The notes: generated from the letters alone by a model not told the origin. A stretch of 38,594 nt of DNA from an uncultured Prevotella sp. (GCA_900539625.1 UQCW01000023.1:1-38594), one strand, 5' to 3'. Counted from the stretch's first letter, positions 23,684 to 31,759 are shown. Made by a program: numbers and translations.

Positions 23684-25414
23684 ATGGATTGGTTACAAAA
23701 AATCATTTGCGACCCTGGAGCCATAGCCCACTTGATGGCCATCTATGCCATTGTCATCTGCTTGGGCGTACGACTCGGGAAAATCAAATTCGGCGGCATC
23801 TCGCTGGGCGTGACCTTCGTGCTCTTCATGGGCATTCTCGTTGGACACATCTACAGCCACTACATCATTGACCCCGCCACGAATCAAACCATCAACCACG
23901 CCGGACAAAACATCATCATCGACTTTGTCAAGGAGTTTGGCTTGATTCTCTTCGTCTACTGCATCGGTCTCCAAGTGGGTCCGGGTTTCTTCGCCACCTT
24001 CAAGAAGGGCGGCGTGAAGATGAACCTCGTGGCAGTGTCCATCGTGCTGCTCAACGTGGCTGTGATGCTGGGACTCTACTTCCTGGTGTTTGAACACAAC
24101 AACTACAACATGGCCATGATGGTCGGTACGCTCTATGGTGCCGTGACGAACACCCCAGGTCTTGGTGCGGCCAACGCCGTTGTCAAAGAATTTACTGGTA
24201 CTTGGGGCTCTACGGACATCGCACAGGTGCCCGATATGGCTTCAAGCTACGCCTGCGCTTACCCGCTCGGCGTTGTGGGCATCATCCTTGCCACCATCCT
24301 CATCCGCTACATCTGCAACATCAGGCTCGAAGCTGAACAGGAGCAGATTCGCAAGGAACAGGAAAACGACCCGCATGCCACACCGAAGCACATCATCATC
24401 CACGTGACGAACAAGGCCGTCATCGGCCGCGAACTGGAAGAGGTGAGACGCTTCCTCAACCGCGATTTCGTGGTTTCGCGCTGCATCAAGAATGGCGACA
24501 TCATCGTGCCTAACGCCAAAACGGTGTTGGAAGAAAACATGGACGTTCACGTGGTGTGTGCCGAAGATGAAGCTGAACCGATTGCTGCGCTCATTGGCGA
24601 ACTCAGCAACGAGACATGGACCGCGGAGGTGAAGAGCGCCAAATATGTGTCGCGCCGACTCGTCATCACCAAACCGGAAATCAACGGCAAAACGTTCGGA
24701 CAGCTCCACTTCAACTCTATCTACGGCGTCAATGTCACCCGCGTGACGCGTAACGGCATAGAACTCTTTGCCAACCGCAACTTGCGCCTGCAGGTGGGCG
24801 ACCGCTTGCTCGTGACGGGACGCGAAGAGGACGTTGAACACGTGAAGAACGCCATCGGCAATAGTGTGAAGCGCCTTGACCACCCCAATGTGGGTGCCAT
24901 CTTCTTCGGCATCTTGATTGGTGTCATCGTCGGACAGTTTAACTTCGGTGCGGGCATGAAGCTGGGCTTGGCTGGAGGTCCGCTCGTTGTGGCCATCCTC
25001 ATCGGTGCTTTTGGCTACCGCATCGGCATCAACTCTTACACCTCAACCTCTGCCAACCTCATGCTGCGCGAAGTGGGCTTGCTGCTTTTCCTCTCGAGTG
25101 TGGGCATACAGGCAGGTGCGAAGTTCTGGGACACGATTCTCGCCGGAGGTATCACCTACGTGTGGACTGGTTTCCTCATCACGGTTGTGCCTATCCTCAT
25201 CATGGGATTCATCGCAAGAAAGTTCCTCAAACTGAACTATTTCACGCTGATGGGACTCATTGCGGGCTCGAACACAGACCCTCCCGCATTGGCCTTCGCT
25301 ACGCAAACGGCTAACAACGATGCTCCCGCTGTGGGCTACTCAACGGTTTATCCGCTGACGATGTTCCTGCGTATCATCGTTGCACAGGTTATCCTGATGA
25401 TTTTCCTTACATAA
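23684..25414 (+). CDS. AspT/YidE/YbjL-family transporter with two RCK-C domains
   Basis: This 576-residue membrane protein belongs to the aspartate:alanine exchanger-type family. Two membrane halves (about 10-205 and 400-576) flank a soluble middle (about 215-395) with two TrkA-C/RCK-C-like units (around HVTNKAVIGRELEEV and KPEINGKTFGQLHF). Family signatures include FVYCIGLQVGPGFFATFKKG (about 87-106), GAVTNTPGLGAAN (about 150-162) and GSNTDPPALAFA in the second half. The exact substrate cannot be read; homologues exchange amino or dicarboxylic acids. The RCK-C units suggest ligand gating. It is monocistronic, with a strong promoter and a strong hairpin 47 bp downstream. Confidence 0.9.
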   Translation: MDWLQKIICDPGAIAHLMAIYAIVICLGVRLGKIKFGGISLGVTFVLFMGILVGHIYSHYIIDPATNQTINHAGQNIIIDFVKEFGLILFVYCIGLQVGPGFFATFKKGGVKMNLVAVSIVLLNVAVMLGLYFLVFEHNNYNMAMMVGTLYGAVTNTPGLGAANAVVKEFTGTWGSTDIAQVPDMASSYACAYPLGVVGIILATILIRYICNIRLEAEQEQIRKEQENDPHATPKHIIIHVTNKAVIGRELEEVRRFLNRDFVVSRCIKNGDIIVPNAKTVLEENMDVHVVCAEDEAEPIAALIGELSNETWTAEVKSAKYVSRRLVITKPEINGKTFGQLHFNSIYGVNVTRVTRNGIELFANRNLRLQVGDRLLVTGREEDVEHVKNAIGNSVKRLDHPNVGAIFFGILIGVIVGQFNFGAGMKLGLAGGPLVVAILIGAFGYRIGINSYTSTSANLMLREVGLLLFLSSVGIQAGAKFWDTILAGGITYVWTGFLITVVPILIMGFIARKFLKLNYFTLMGLIAGSNTDPPALAFATQTANNDAPAVGYSTVYPLTMFLRIIVAQVILMIFLT

Positions 25415-25461
25415 GCAGATTGAAGCTAAGGGGGACTTCCCAAAATTGCTTCTAATATATA

Positions 25462-25499
25462 AGACAGGTACTATAATCCAGGAATTATAGTACCTGTCT
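25462..25499 (+). terminator. 16-bp perfect hairpin after the AspT-type gene
   Basis: AGACAGGTACTATAAT (25462-25477) pairs perfectly with 25484-25499 around CCAGGA. No T-run follows. Placement after the transporter stop makes it the likely transcript end. Confidence 0.7.
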
Positions 25500-25505
25500 A
25501 CATTA

Positions 25506-25606
25506 AATAGGTGGTCAGCGCTTCCTATATTATTCTGAACACCGGCTTAGAATGGTGAAAGAATAAGTTGAGCAATTTTGTTGCACAAGTTATTTTTTTT
25601 ACCATT
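25506..25606. repeat. Two adjacent short inverted-repeat copies ahead of the flippase gene
   Basis: The first, 25506-25548, has degenerate arms (AAATAGGTGGTCAG and CTGAACACCGGCTTA). The second, 25551-25606, has arms 25551-25575 and 25581-25606 that match with five differences. Its first 30 bases (25551-25580) are identical to 19714-19743 in foldback copy 2. The second copy ends 18 bp before the GTG start of the flippase gene. Confidence 0.75.
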
Positions 25607-25624
25607 ACCTAATACCCTATCAAC

Positions 25625-27073
25625 GTGGCAGAACAAAACCTAAAAGAAAAAACCGCCAAAGGAATTCTTTGGGGCGGCATCAACAACGGCGGACAACAGG
25701 TGCTCAACCTCGTGTTTGGCATATTTCTGGGCCGCCTGCTCTCGCCGGCCGACTATGGCATGGTGGGCATGCTCACCATATTCTCGCTCCTGGCGGGCGC
25801 CCTGCAGGAGAGCGGTTTTATCTCGGCGCTCAACCGCAAGAAAGACATCACGCAGGAAGACTATAACGCGGTCTTCTGGTTTAATGTTCTCTGTGGCGCC
25901 GTGCTCTACGTCATCCTGTTTTTCTGTGCGCCGCTCATTGCTGATTTCTTCGACCAGCCAAAACTCGTGCCGCTGGCGCGACTCTCGTTCCTCAACTTCG
26001 TGTTTGCAAGTTGGGGCACCACGCCGCGTGCCGTGCTCTTCAGAAATCTGCGCGTGAAAGAAACGGCCTGGATGTCGCTCGCGGCCCTCTTCACCTCGGG
26101 CGTGACGGGCGTGACGCTGGCATGGAACGGCTTTGCCTATTGGGGCATCGCCATCCAGAACATCGTTTATTGCGCCATGATGACGTTCTTCAGCTGGTAT
26201 TTCAGCGGCTGGCGCCCTTCTATGCACATCAACCTGCGACCGCTACGCGGCATGATAGGTTTCAGTTCGAAACTGCTGCTCACGAATCTCTTCACGGGCA
26301 TCAACAACAACCTCTTCTCCGTGTTTTTCGGACGTCTCTACGGCGAACGCATGGTGGGCCTTTACAATCAGGCCAACAAATGGACGGGCATCGGCTACAC
26401 GTTTCTCAACGGTACGCTTTGGGGCGTGACTCAACCTGTGTTTGCACGCCTCGAGAACGACCGCGAACGACAACTACGCGCCTTTCGAAAGATGCTGCGC
26501 TTCACGGCTTTCGTGTCGTGTCCGGCGCTCTTCGGACTGGCACTCATCGCGCCAGAGTTCATCACCATCCTCATCACGGACAAATGGATTGAGAGTGCGC
26601 GGCTGATGCAGATTCTCTGCGTTGGCGGTGCCTTCGTACCCATTGCCTCGTTTTATTCCAACTTCCTCATCAGCCAAGGACGCAGCAACGTTTTCCTCTG
26701 GAACACCATCGGGCTCTGCCTCCTGCAAATGGCCGCCCTCCTACTGCTCTACCCCTATGGCGTTGAAACGATGGTGACGGTCTATGTCATCCTCGGCATT
26801 CTGTGGCTGCCCGTCTGGCATTTCTTTGTGGAAAGGCTCATCGGCCTGCGGCTTTGGCAGGCGATTTTTGACATCGCGCCCTTCGTGCTCTGCGCCGCAC
26901 TGACTATGACGGTGGCCTATTGGGTGTCGACTTTCTTTGCCAGCATCTACGTGGCAATCATTGTTAAGATTGCCGTTGCACTGGCGGTTTACGTCGGAAT
27001 GATGTTGGCCTTGCGCGTGGTGGTATTCCGCGAATGTATAGAGTTTCTGCTCTCGCGGTTTAAAAAGAAATGA
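25625..27073 (+). CDS. Polysaccharide flippase (Wzx/MOP family)
   Basis: This 482-residue protein with about 12-14 hydrophobic segments begins (GTG) MAEQNLKEKTAKGILWGGIN. It contains FGIFLGRLLSPADYGMVGML (about residues 31-50) and LARLSFLNFVFASWGTTPRA (about 116-135), typical of lipopolysaccharide/O-antigen exporters of the MOP superfamily. Such proteins flip lipid-linked sugar units across the inner membrane. No glycosyltransferases or polymerase are nearby, so it is an orphan flippase gene here. GTG was kept as start because it gives the normal N-terminus and no ATG lies close. An inverted repeat lies directly upstream. Confidence 0.9.
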   Translation: MAEQNLKEKTAKGILWGGINNGGQQVLNLVFGIFLGRLLSPADYGMVGMLTIFSLLAGALQESGFISALNRKKDITQEDYNAVFWFNVLCGAVLYVILFFCAPLIADFFDQPKLVPLARLSFLNFVFASWGTTPRAVLFRNLRVKETAWMSLAALFTSGVTGVTLAWNGFAYWGIAIQNIVYCAMMTFFSWYFSGWRPSMHINLRPLRGMIGFSSKLLLTNLFTGINNNLFSVFFGRLYGERMVGLYNQANKWTGIGYTFLNGTLWGVTQPVFARLENDRERQLRAFRKMLRFTAFVSCPALFGLALIAPEFITILITDKWIESARLMQILCVGGAFVPIASFYSNFLISQGRSNVFLWNTIGLCLLQMAALLLLYPYGVETMVTVYVILGILWLPVWHFFVERLIGLRLWQAIFDIAPFVLCAALTMTVAYWVSTFFASIYVAIIVKIAVALAVYVGMMLALRVVVFRECIEFLLSRFKKK

Positions 27074-27193
27074 GGACTTTCCTCCGCAACGCTTCACGGC
27101 GGCGAGAAACGCCTGCTCTTCACACACGCGTTGGCCATTCGTGGGAAAGAATTGCCCGTTCGTTGAACACATTTGCAATCTCCGCGACAAAGA

Positions 27194-27225
27194 CTTGACG
27201 GAAAGATGGTTTCTCATTAATTTCG
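27194..27225 (+). promoter_or_regulatory. Candidate promoter of secreted Arg/Gly-rich protein gene
   Basis: CTTG (27194-27197), 20 bp, TAATTTCG (27218-27225; one mismatch to TAnnTTTG). The leader to the ATG at 27260 would be about 30 nt. Confidence 0.5.
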
Positions 27226-27259
27226 CGGCATCATCAATAACAACTAACGCGAATAGAAT

Positions 27260-27979
27260 ATGAAACAAATCATCAAATCTCTGGGCATGGCTGTGGCCAT
27301 CGCCTTCTGTTCTGTCAATGCTTCGGCACAGTTCTTCGGTGGCGAAGGCGCCCCATTCGGCGGCGAAGGCGGCCCGCAACGCATGTCGGTTGAGGAAATG
27401 GCAAAGACGCAAGGCACGTCGATTGCCAAGGGTCTCAAACTGAAAAAAGCGGAAACGAAAAAGTTTGTGGCTACCTACACGGAATATCAAAAGGAACTGC
27501 AACTGCTGCGCCGCAGCATGGAACCCCAAGACCGCAAGGAGCGCAGAGACCACAGAAGAAGTAACCGCCGCGGAAACGACGGTCAACAGCGTCCGCCGCG
27601 CCAAATGGGAGCTCCGACCGACAGCGTGCCAGCACCGCCCGACACGATTGCCCCTGGTGCGCCTGCCGATCCAGACAGCGTCAATGCAAGAAGAATGAAC
27701 ACGCGCCAGCGAATGGTGCGCCACGGAGAACCGTCGGCGGACATGAAGCAGAAAATGGCGGATGTGCAGGAGAAGACGAAGGCCCTGCGCGAAAAATATG
27801 CGGCCATCTATGCCGAATATCTCTCACCGGAGCAGATTGCCAAAATTTACGAGCTTGAAAAGAAAGCCGAAGAACAACGCCGACAGGAAATGCGCCTGCG
27901 CTTCGAACAAATGCGCCAGATGAATGGCCCAATGGGAGGCGGCAACCGTGGTGGCGGTTGGGGCGGCGGCGATTTCTGA
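27260..27979 (+). CDS. Secreted Arg/Gln/Gly-rich protein (DUF4890-like)
   Basis: This 239-residue protein has a signal peptide (about 1-23, ending NASAQ). A Gly-rich start (FFGGEGAPFGGEGG) and a helical segment (about 40-95) are followed by a basic Pro-rich linker (about 95-150). A second helical, coiled segment (about 155-220, KMADVQEKTKALREKYAAIY) and a Gly-rich tail (GGGNRGGGWGGGDF) complete it. The helical Glu/Lys/Arg/Gln composition and YLSPEQIAKIYELEKK resemble DUF4890/CpxP-like periplasmic proteins common in Bacteroidetes. Function is unknown. No partner gene is obvious. Confidence 0.7.
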   Translation: MKQIIKSLGMAVAIAFCSVNASAQFFGGEGAPFGGEGGPQRMSVEEMAKTQGTSIAKGLKLKKAETKKFVATYTEYQKELQLLRRSMEPQDRKERRDHRRSNRRGNDGQQRPPRQMGAPTDSVPAPPDTIAPGAPADPDSVNARRMNTRQRMVRHGEPSADMKQKMADVQEKTKALREKYAAIYAEYLSPEQIAKIYELEKKAEEQRRQEMRLRFEQMRQMNGPMGGGNRGGGWGGGDF

Positions 27980-28006
27980 GCCGCCTGGCATGACGCTGAC
28001 TGGTTT

Positions 28007-28041
28007 TAGTAATGTTGAAAAAATAACTTCCGCAATGCCCG
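28007..28041 (+). repeat. Lone repeat arm of the TAGTAATGG type
   Basis: TAGTAATGTTGAAAAAATAA, followed by CTTCCGCAA, resembles the left arm of copy 2 (19710-19743). No inverted partner was found in the next 200 bases. Confidence 0.45.
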
Positions 28042-28173
28042 TTCATGTTCAAGCCCGCAAACGAGAAACAATAACGGTGCCCTCTTTTGTGAAGACATCC
28101 ATAAATTCCCACACGAATCTGCGTGGGGTTAGATTATCTATTATTTACAAACCAACAAACGTCATTAGCCATT

Positions 28174-29028
28174 ATGAAAGAAATCCGAAAAAACAAATGG
28201 TCTCTCAGTCTCAACCAATTCATGGTTGCCATGCTTTGCTTCTTGGCCTTCGGCCTGACTGGCTGCCAAGACAGCGACAGAAAACTTCTGGAGAAAACCG
28301 TTGAAGGTGTCAACGAGAAATGCCCGATTGTGGTAAGCCCTGAAATCCAGATTGCCAAATTGGAACTGGAGGAGGATTATCTGACTTACTACTTCGATTA
28401 CAGCGAACAATCGTACATGCTTCCCGATGAGATTGACGCGTCGCTCAAAAAGGAACTCGCAAACCAGATACTGAATGCCATCAGCCGTTTCAGCGGCGAA
28501 GAAAAGGAAATCCTCGACCTCCTGCTGAAAAAAGAGATGGGACTGAAGTTTGTCATGGACTTCAAGCGCTCGAAGAAACAAATCACCGTTAAATTCACAG
28601 CCAAGGAAATCCGCTCAAAGCTCAACAGCGCCGACAACGCTTCCGACGACAGTTCTGCCGACGAGGAGAGCGAGACGTCTTCCAGCTTAGCAACGCTGAA
28701 ATCTTCCGTTGAAACAGGGAAAAACATGCTACCGATGGACCTCGGCAACGGTATCACAATGACCGACATGTATCTCTCTAACGGTTCGCTCTATTACATC
28801 TACGAGGTCGACGAGAACCAAGTGCCGCTTGCGTCATGGAACGACGAAGTGATTGCCAACGTGAAGGCCGCCATTATCAACGAATTGAAAACGAGCGCAC
28901 AGGGTGACGCGTCGAACGCCCAACTAATTCATTTGTGCTCGCAAACGGGAACGGACATCGTTTATCGTTACAAGGGCGACCAGACTGGCATTGAATACGA
29001 CATTACGGTCGGCTCCAACGAGTTTTAA
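28174..29028 (+). CDS. Two-domain lipoprotein of unknown function
   Basis: This 284-residue protein has a lipobox (LTGC, Cys31) and is probably membrane-anchored. Two halves look alike: about 45-147 (CPIVVSPEIQIAKLELEEDY, then LTYYFDY) and about 178-280 (MLPMDLGNGITMTDMYLSNG, then SLYYIYEV). Each is followed by a helix and then a beta pair ending FTAKEI or YDITVG. They are joined by an acidic Ser-rich linker (about 152-172). This points to an internal duplication of a roughly 100-residue fold. No named family was recognised. An earlier in-frame ATG (28123) would spoil the signal sequence, so 28174 was chosen. The TAA stop is the first three bases of the foldback element. Confidence 0.8.
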   Translation: MKEIRKNKWSLSLNQFMVAMLCFLAFGLTGCQDSDRKLLEKTVEGVNEKCPIVVSPEIQIAKLELEEDYLTYYFDYSEQSYMLPDEIDASLKKELANQILNAISRFSGEEKEILDLLLKKEMGLKFVMDFKRSKKQITVKFTAKEIRSKLNSADNASDDSSADEESETSSSLATLKSSVETGKNMLPMDLGNGITMTDMYLSNGSLYYIYEVDENQVPLASWNDEVIANVKAAIINELKTSAQGDASNAQLIHLCSQTGTDIVYRYKGDQTGIEYDITVGSNEF

Positions 29029-29217
29029 GTAGGTGTTCAAAATTAGTTTATACTATCCATGTAGGGATAAGCCAGTTTAATATTGCCTTGCCGCATTCTT
29101 TTGCCCCTACAACTGTCTTTCATCAGTCACGTAGCCCGCTACGCTCCTTCTTCAAGACAGCTGTAGGAACAAAATAATACGACAATTCAATATAAACTAA
29201 TTCTGAACACCTACTTA
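29026..29217 (-). repeat. Full-length foldback element, copy 3 (core on minus strand)
   Basis: Terminal arms 29026-29052 (TAAGTAGGTGTTCAAAATTA and on) and 29191-29217 match at 26 of 27 positions. On the minus strand, helix 29154-29167 with 29106-29119 (14 pairs, one G-U) encloses GAAGAAGGAG, hairpin CGTAGC-GG-GCTACG (29130-29143) and TGACTGATGA. The core matches copies 1 and 2. The first three plus-strand bases serve as the stop codon of the lipoprotein gene. No reading frame of interest lies within. Confidence 0.87.
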
Positions 29218-29270
29218 ATAACGGACAGAGCGGTACGTGCTCTTTCCGACTACCGCAAAGAAACTTAATA

Positions 29271-29302
29271 ATTGGTGCTACACTTCGTTGTGTAGCACCA
29301 AT
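29271..29302 (-). terminator. Hairpin between mmd terminator and foldback element
   Basis: ATTGGTGCTACAC (29271-29283) pairs perfectly with 29290-29302 around TTCGTT. It directly abuts the U-rich terminator stem 29303-29338. Confidence 0.6.
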
Positions 29303-29338
29303 AAAAAAGAGGACACCCTGACGGATGTCCTCTTTTTT
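29303..29338 (-). terminator. Terminator of the biotin-carrier operon
   Basis: A 13-bp perfect stem (29303-29315 with 29326-29338) with A6/T6 flanks and a 10-nt loop lies 17 bp past the biotin-carrier stop on the minus strand. Confidence 0.92.
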
Positions 29339-29354
29339 ATTTGATGTTGTCTGA

Positions 29355-29813
29355 TTAGCCAATCGTCACCAACGTGGTGCCTTCCATCACGCTGTCGCCA
29401 GCTGCAACGCAGATGCCGGTGATTTTACCATCGGCCTCAGCTGTGATGTTGTTTTCCATCTTCATGGCTTCAAGCACGAGAACGGTTTCGCCCTTCTTGA
29501 CAGCCTGTCCGACGCTGACCAAAATCTTGGCAACCACACCGGGAAGCGGAGCCTTCACTGGAGCACCAGCACCGGGAGCGCCTGCGGCAGGAGCGGCAGG
29601 AGCGGCCTCAACGGCTGCAGGAGCAGCGGCAACTGCAGGAGCAGCAGTTTCATCGGCCACCTGAGTGGGGAGGTCTTCCTCTACGAGAGAAGAACCCTGC
29701 ATTTCAACTTCAAAGGGAATGCCATTGACTTCCACTTTGGCAATGTTGCCAACGATGCTATCGATGGTGACGTCATATTGTGCGCCGTTGACCTTATATT
29801 TATATTGTTTCAT
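29355..29813 (-). CDS. Biotin carboxyl carrier subunit (methylmalonyl-CoA decarboxylase type)
   Basis: This 152-residue protein has an N-terminal module (about 1-40, MKQYKYKVNGAQYDVTIDS), an Ala/Pro/Gly linker (about 55-86) and a biotinyl domain (about 87-152). The lysine of EAMKM, Lys118, is the biotinylation site. It carries CO2 between the carboxyltransferase and its decarboxylase or carboxylase partner. It is the last gene of a three-gene operon with mmdA and the 87-residue protein; the membrane beta subunit expected in a complete sodium-pumping decarboxylase is not adjacent. Confidence 0.93.
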   Translation of the reverse strand: MKQYKYKVNGAQYDVTIDSIVGNIAKVEVNGIPFEVEMQGSSLVEEDLPTQVADETAAPAVAAAPAAVEAAPAAPAAGAPGAGAPVKAPLPGVVAKILVSVGQAVKKGETVLVLEAMKMENNITAEADGKITGICVAAGDSVMEGTTLVTIG

Positions 29814-29831
29814 GTTTACCTAATTACTATA

Positions 29832-30095
29832 TTACAATGATGCCATCAGCTGGGAAGGATTGGCCCAACCCGAACTCTGAGGCGCTAAGGTGATGATGCC
29901 TGGTTCGTCGTCGTGAACAACGGCCACATCGTATTCGATGAGGGCGAGAGAGATGACAGCCGCAATGACTGGCATTTCTTTGTCGTCGACAGCCGGATGC
30001 TTGTCGTCAACGAGGAGGTCGGCAATCGTGCCCTGCTTCTCGTCGAGACGGATTGTCACGGCATGACCGGCAATGGTATATTTGAATGTTTTCAT
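29832..30095 (-). CDS. Small protein combining a carrier-like N-terminus with an OadG-like C-terminus
   Basis: This 87-residue soluble protein starts MKTFKYTIAGHAVTIRLDEK, which resembles the first residues of the biotin carrier encoded 18 bp downstream. Its C-terminal half (about residues 43-87, IAAVISLALIEYDVAVVHDD, EPGIITLAP, SSGWANPSQL) resembles the cytoplasmic tail of OadG/gamma subunits (DEEPGVxTI, SxW). It has no membrane anchor, unlike OadG. The place between mmdA and the carrier suggests a complex-assembly role like that of gamma or delta subunits. Both resemblances were judged by eye. Confidence 0.7.
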   Translation of the reverse strand: MKTFKYTIAGHAVTIRLDEKQGTIADLLVDDKHPAVDDKEMPVIAAVISLALIEYDVAVVHDDEPGIITLAPQSSGWANPSQLMASL

Positions 30096-30116
30096 TGAAC
30101 TGCGTGTTTCACTTGA

Positions 30117-31670
30117 TTACAATGGAATGTTGCCGTGTTTCTTGGCAGGACGCGTTTCGCGCTTGTTTTCCAACTGAGCCAATGCGCGGCAAACGCGGAA
30201 GCGCGTGTTGCGCGGCTCGATAACGTCGTCAACATAGCCATATTCGGCTGCCTTGTATGGGTTGGTGAAGAGGTCGTTGTATTCCTTCTCCTTTTCTGCC
30301 AAGAAGGCCTTCGGATCGGCTTGTTCCTTGGCGGCCTTGCCATTGAGGATGGCCACAGCACCGCTGGCACCCATAACGGCGATTTCTGCAGAAGGCCAAG
30401 CGTAGTTGAGGTCGGCCTTGAGCTGCTTGCAACCCATCACGATGTGTGAACCACCATAGCTCTTGCGGAGGGTGACAGTCACCTTGGGCACAGTGGCCTC
30501 GCCGTAAGCGTAAAGCAGTTTCGCACCGTGGTCGATGACAGCGTTGTATTCCTGACCTGTTCCTGGCAAGAAGCCCGGCACGTCAACAAACGATACGATT
30601 GGAATGTTGAAGCAGTCGCAGAAACGAACGAAGCGGGCAGCCTTTCTTGAGGCGTTGCAGTCAAGCACACCGGCGTACACGCTCGGCTGGTTGGCAACGA
30701 TACCTACGCTCTGACCATTGAAACGGGCAAAACCGATGATGATGTTGCGGGCAAAGTTGCGCTGAACTTCGAGGAACTCACCGTTGTCGACAACGGCACC
30801 CAGCACTTTATACATGTCGTAAGCCATGTTGGGGTTGTCGGGGATGATTTCGTTCAGGCTGTCTTCCTTACGGTCAATCGGGTCGGTGCATTCCACGCGG
30901 GGAGCACGCTCCATGTTGTTCTGAGGAATGTATGAGAGCAAACGGCGGATAAGGCCAGCAAACTCTTCTTCGGTCTTGGCCGTGAAGTGGCAAACACCGC
31001 TCTTGGTTGAGTGGACGCCAGCACCGCCGAGGTCTTCCTGAGTCACGTCTTCACCCGTCACGGTCTTGACAACCTTCGGACCGGTAAGGAACATGTAGCT
31101 CACGCCTTCAAGCATCACGACAAAGTCGGTCAAGGCAGGAGAATAAACAGCACCACCGGCGCAAGGACCGCAGATGCCTGAGATTTGAGGCACAACACCA
31201 GAGGCTTCGATGTTACGCTGGAAAATGTTTCCAAAACCAGCCAAAGCGTTCACACCTTCCTGAATACGTGCACCACCTGAATCGTTCAAACCGATGCAAG
31301 GAGCACCCATCTTCAACGACTGGTCCATCACCTTGCAAATCTTCTCGGCCATCGTCTCAGAGAGCGAACCGCCGTTGACGGTGAAGTCTTGTGCGAAAAC
31401 GTAAACGAGACGGCCGTTGATGGTACCAGAACCACACACGACACCGTCACCATAAAAGTGCTTCTTCTCCATACCGAAGTCGTGGCAACGGTGGAGTTTG
31501 AACATATCCATTTCTTCGAACGACCCTTTGTCGAGCAGCAAATCAATGCGTTCGCGCGCTGTAGCCTTGCCTTTGGCATGCTGTTTCTCGATGGCTTTTT
31601 CGCCACCGCCGAGGCGTGCCTTTTGGCGACGCTCAACGAGGTCTTTGACTTTCTTTAGTTGTTCACTCAT
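30117..31670 (-). CDS. mmdA: Carboxyltransferase subunit, methylmalonyl-CoA decarboxylase / propionyl-CoA carboxylase type
   Basis: This 517-residue protein begins MSEQLKKVKDLVERRQKARL and has the full crotonase-type carboxyltransferase layout. GKATARERIDLLLDKGSFEE (about residues 34-53), GGARIQEGVNALAGFGNIFQ (about 131-150) and GPCAGGAVYSPALTDFVVM (about 167-185) lie in the N half. DVPGFLPGTGQE (about 367-378) and KSYGGSHIVMGCKQL lie in the C half. It moves the carboxyl group between methylmalonyl/propionyl-CoA and biotin. In Bacteroidetes this supports propionate production through the succinate pathway (family knowledge). An upstream ATG adds 17 residues with no family match, so the start at 31670 was chosen. 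The biotin carrier and an accessory protein follow. Confidence 0.93.
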   Translation of the reverse strand: MSEQLKKVKDLVERRQKARLGGGEKAIEKQHAKGKATARERIDLLLDKGSFEEMDMFKLHRCHDFGMEKKHFYGDGVVCGSGTINGRLVYVFAQDFTVNGGSLSETMAEKICKVMDQSLKMGAPCIGLNDSGGARIQEGVNALAGFGNIFQRNIEASGVVPQISGICGPCAGGAVYSPALTDFVVMLEGVSYMFLTGPKVVKTVTGEDVTQEDLGGAGVHSTKSGVCHFTAKTEEEFAGLIRRLLSYIPQNNMERAPRVECTDPIDRKEDSLNEIIPDNPNMAYDMYKVLGAVVDNGEFLEVQRNFARNIIIGFARFNGQSVGIVANQPSVYAGVLDCNASRKAARFVRFCDCFNIPIVSFVDVPGFLPGTGQEYNAVIDHGAKLLYAYGEATVPKVTVTLRKSYGGSHIVMGCKQLKADLNYAWPSAEIAVMGASGAVAILNGKAAKEQADPKAFLAEKEKEYNDLFTNPYKAAEYGYVDDVIEPRNTRFRVCRALAQLENKRETRPAKKHGNIPL

Positions 31671-31759
31671 AGTCGTTTGTATATAATTATTGAGTTTTGC
31701 TATAATGGTTTCGAACGCCATTCCCGCCTAAACGGGTTTTGCATTCGTCTTATACCGCG

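Noticed and set aside
26741..27724. 327-codon minus-strand frame across the flippase end and the next gene
   Set aside because: It overlaps two well-supported plus-strand genes and has no recognisable domain.
29106..29167. CTGATGA next to a hairpin in foldback copy 3 resembles a hammerhead ribozyme core
   Set aside because: The required second stem followed by GAAA and the cleavage triplet are absent, and copies 1 and 2 carry TGACTAA and CCGATGA instead of CTGATGA.
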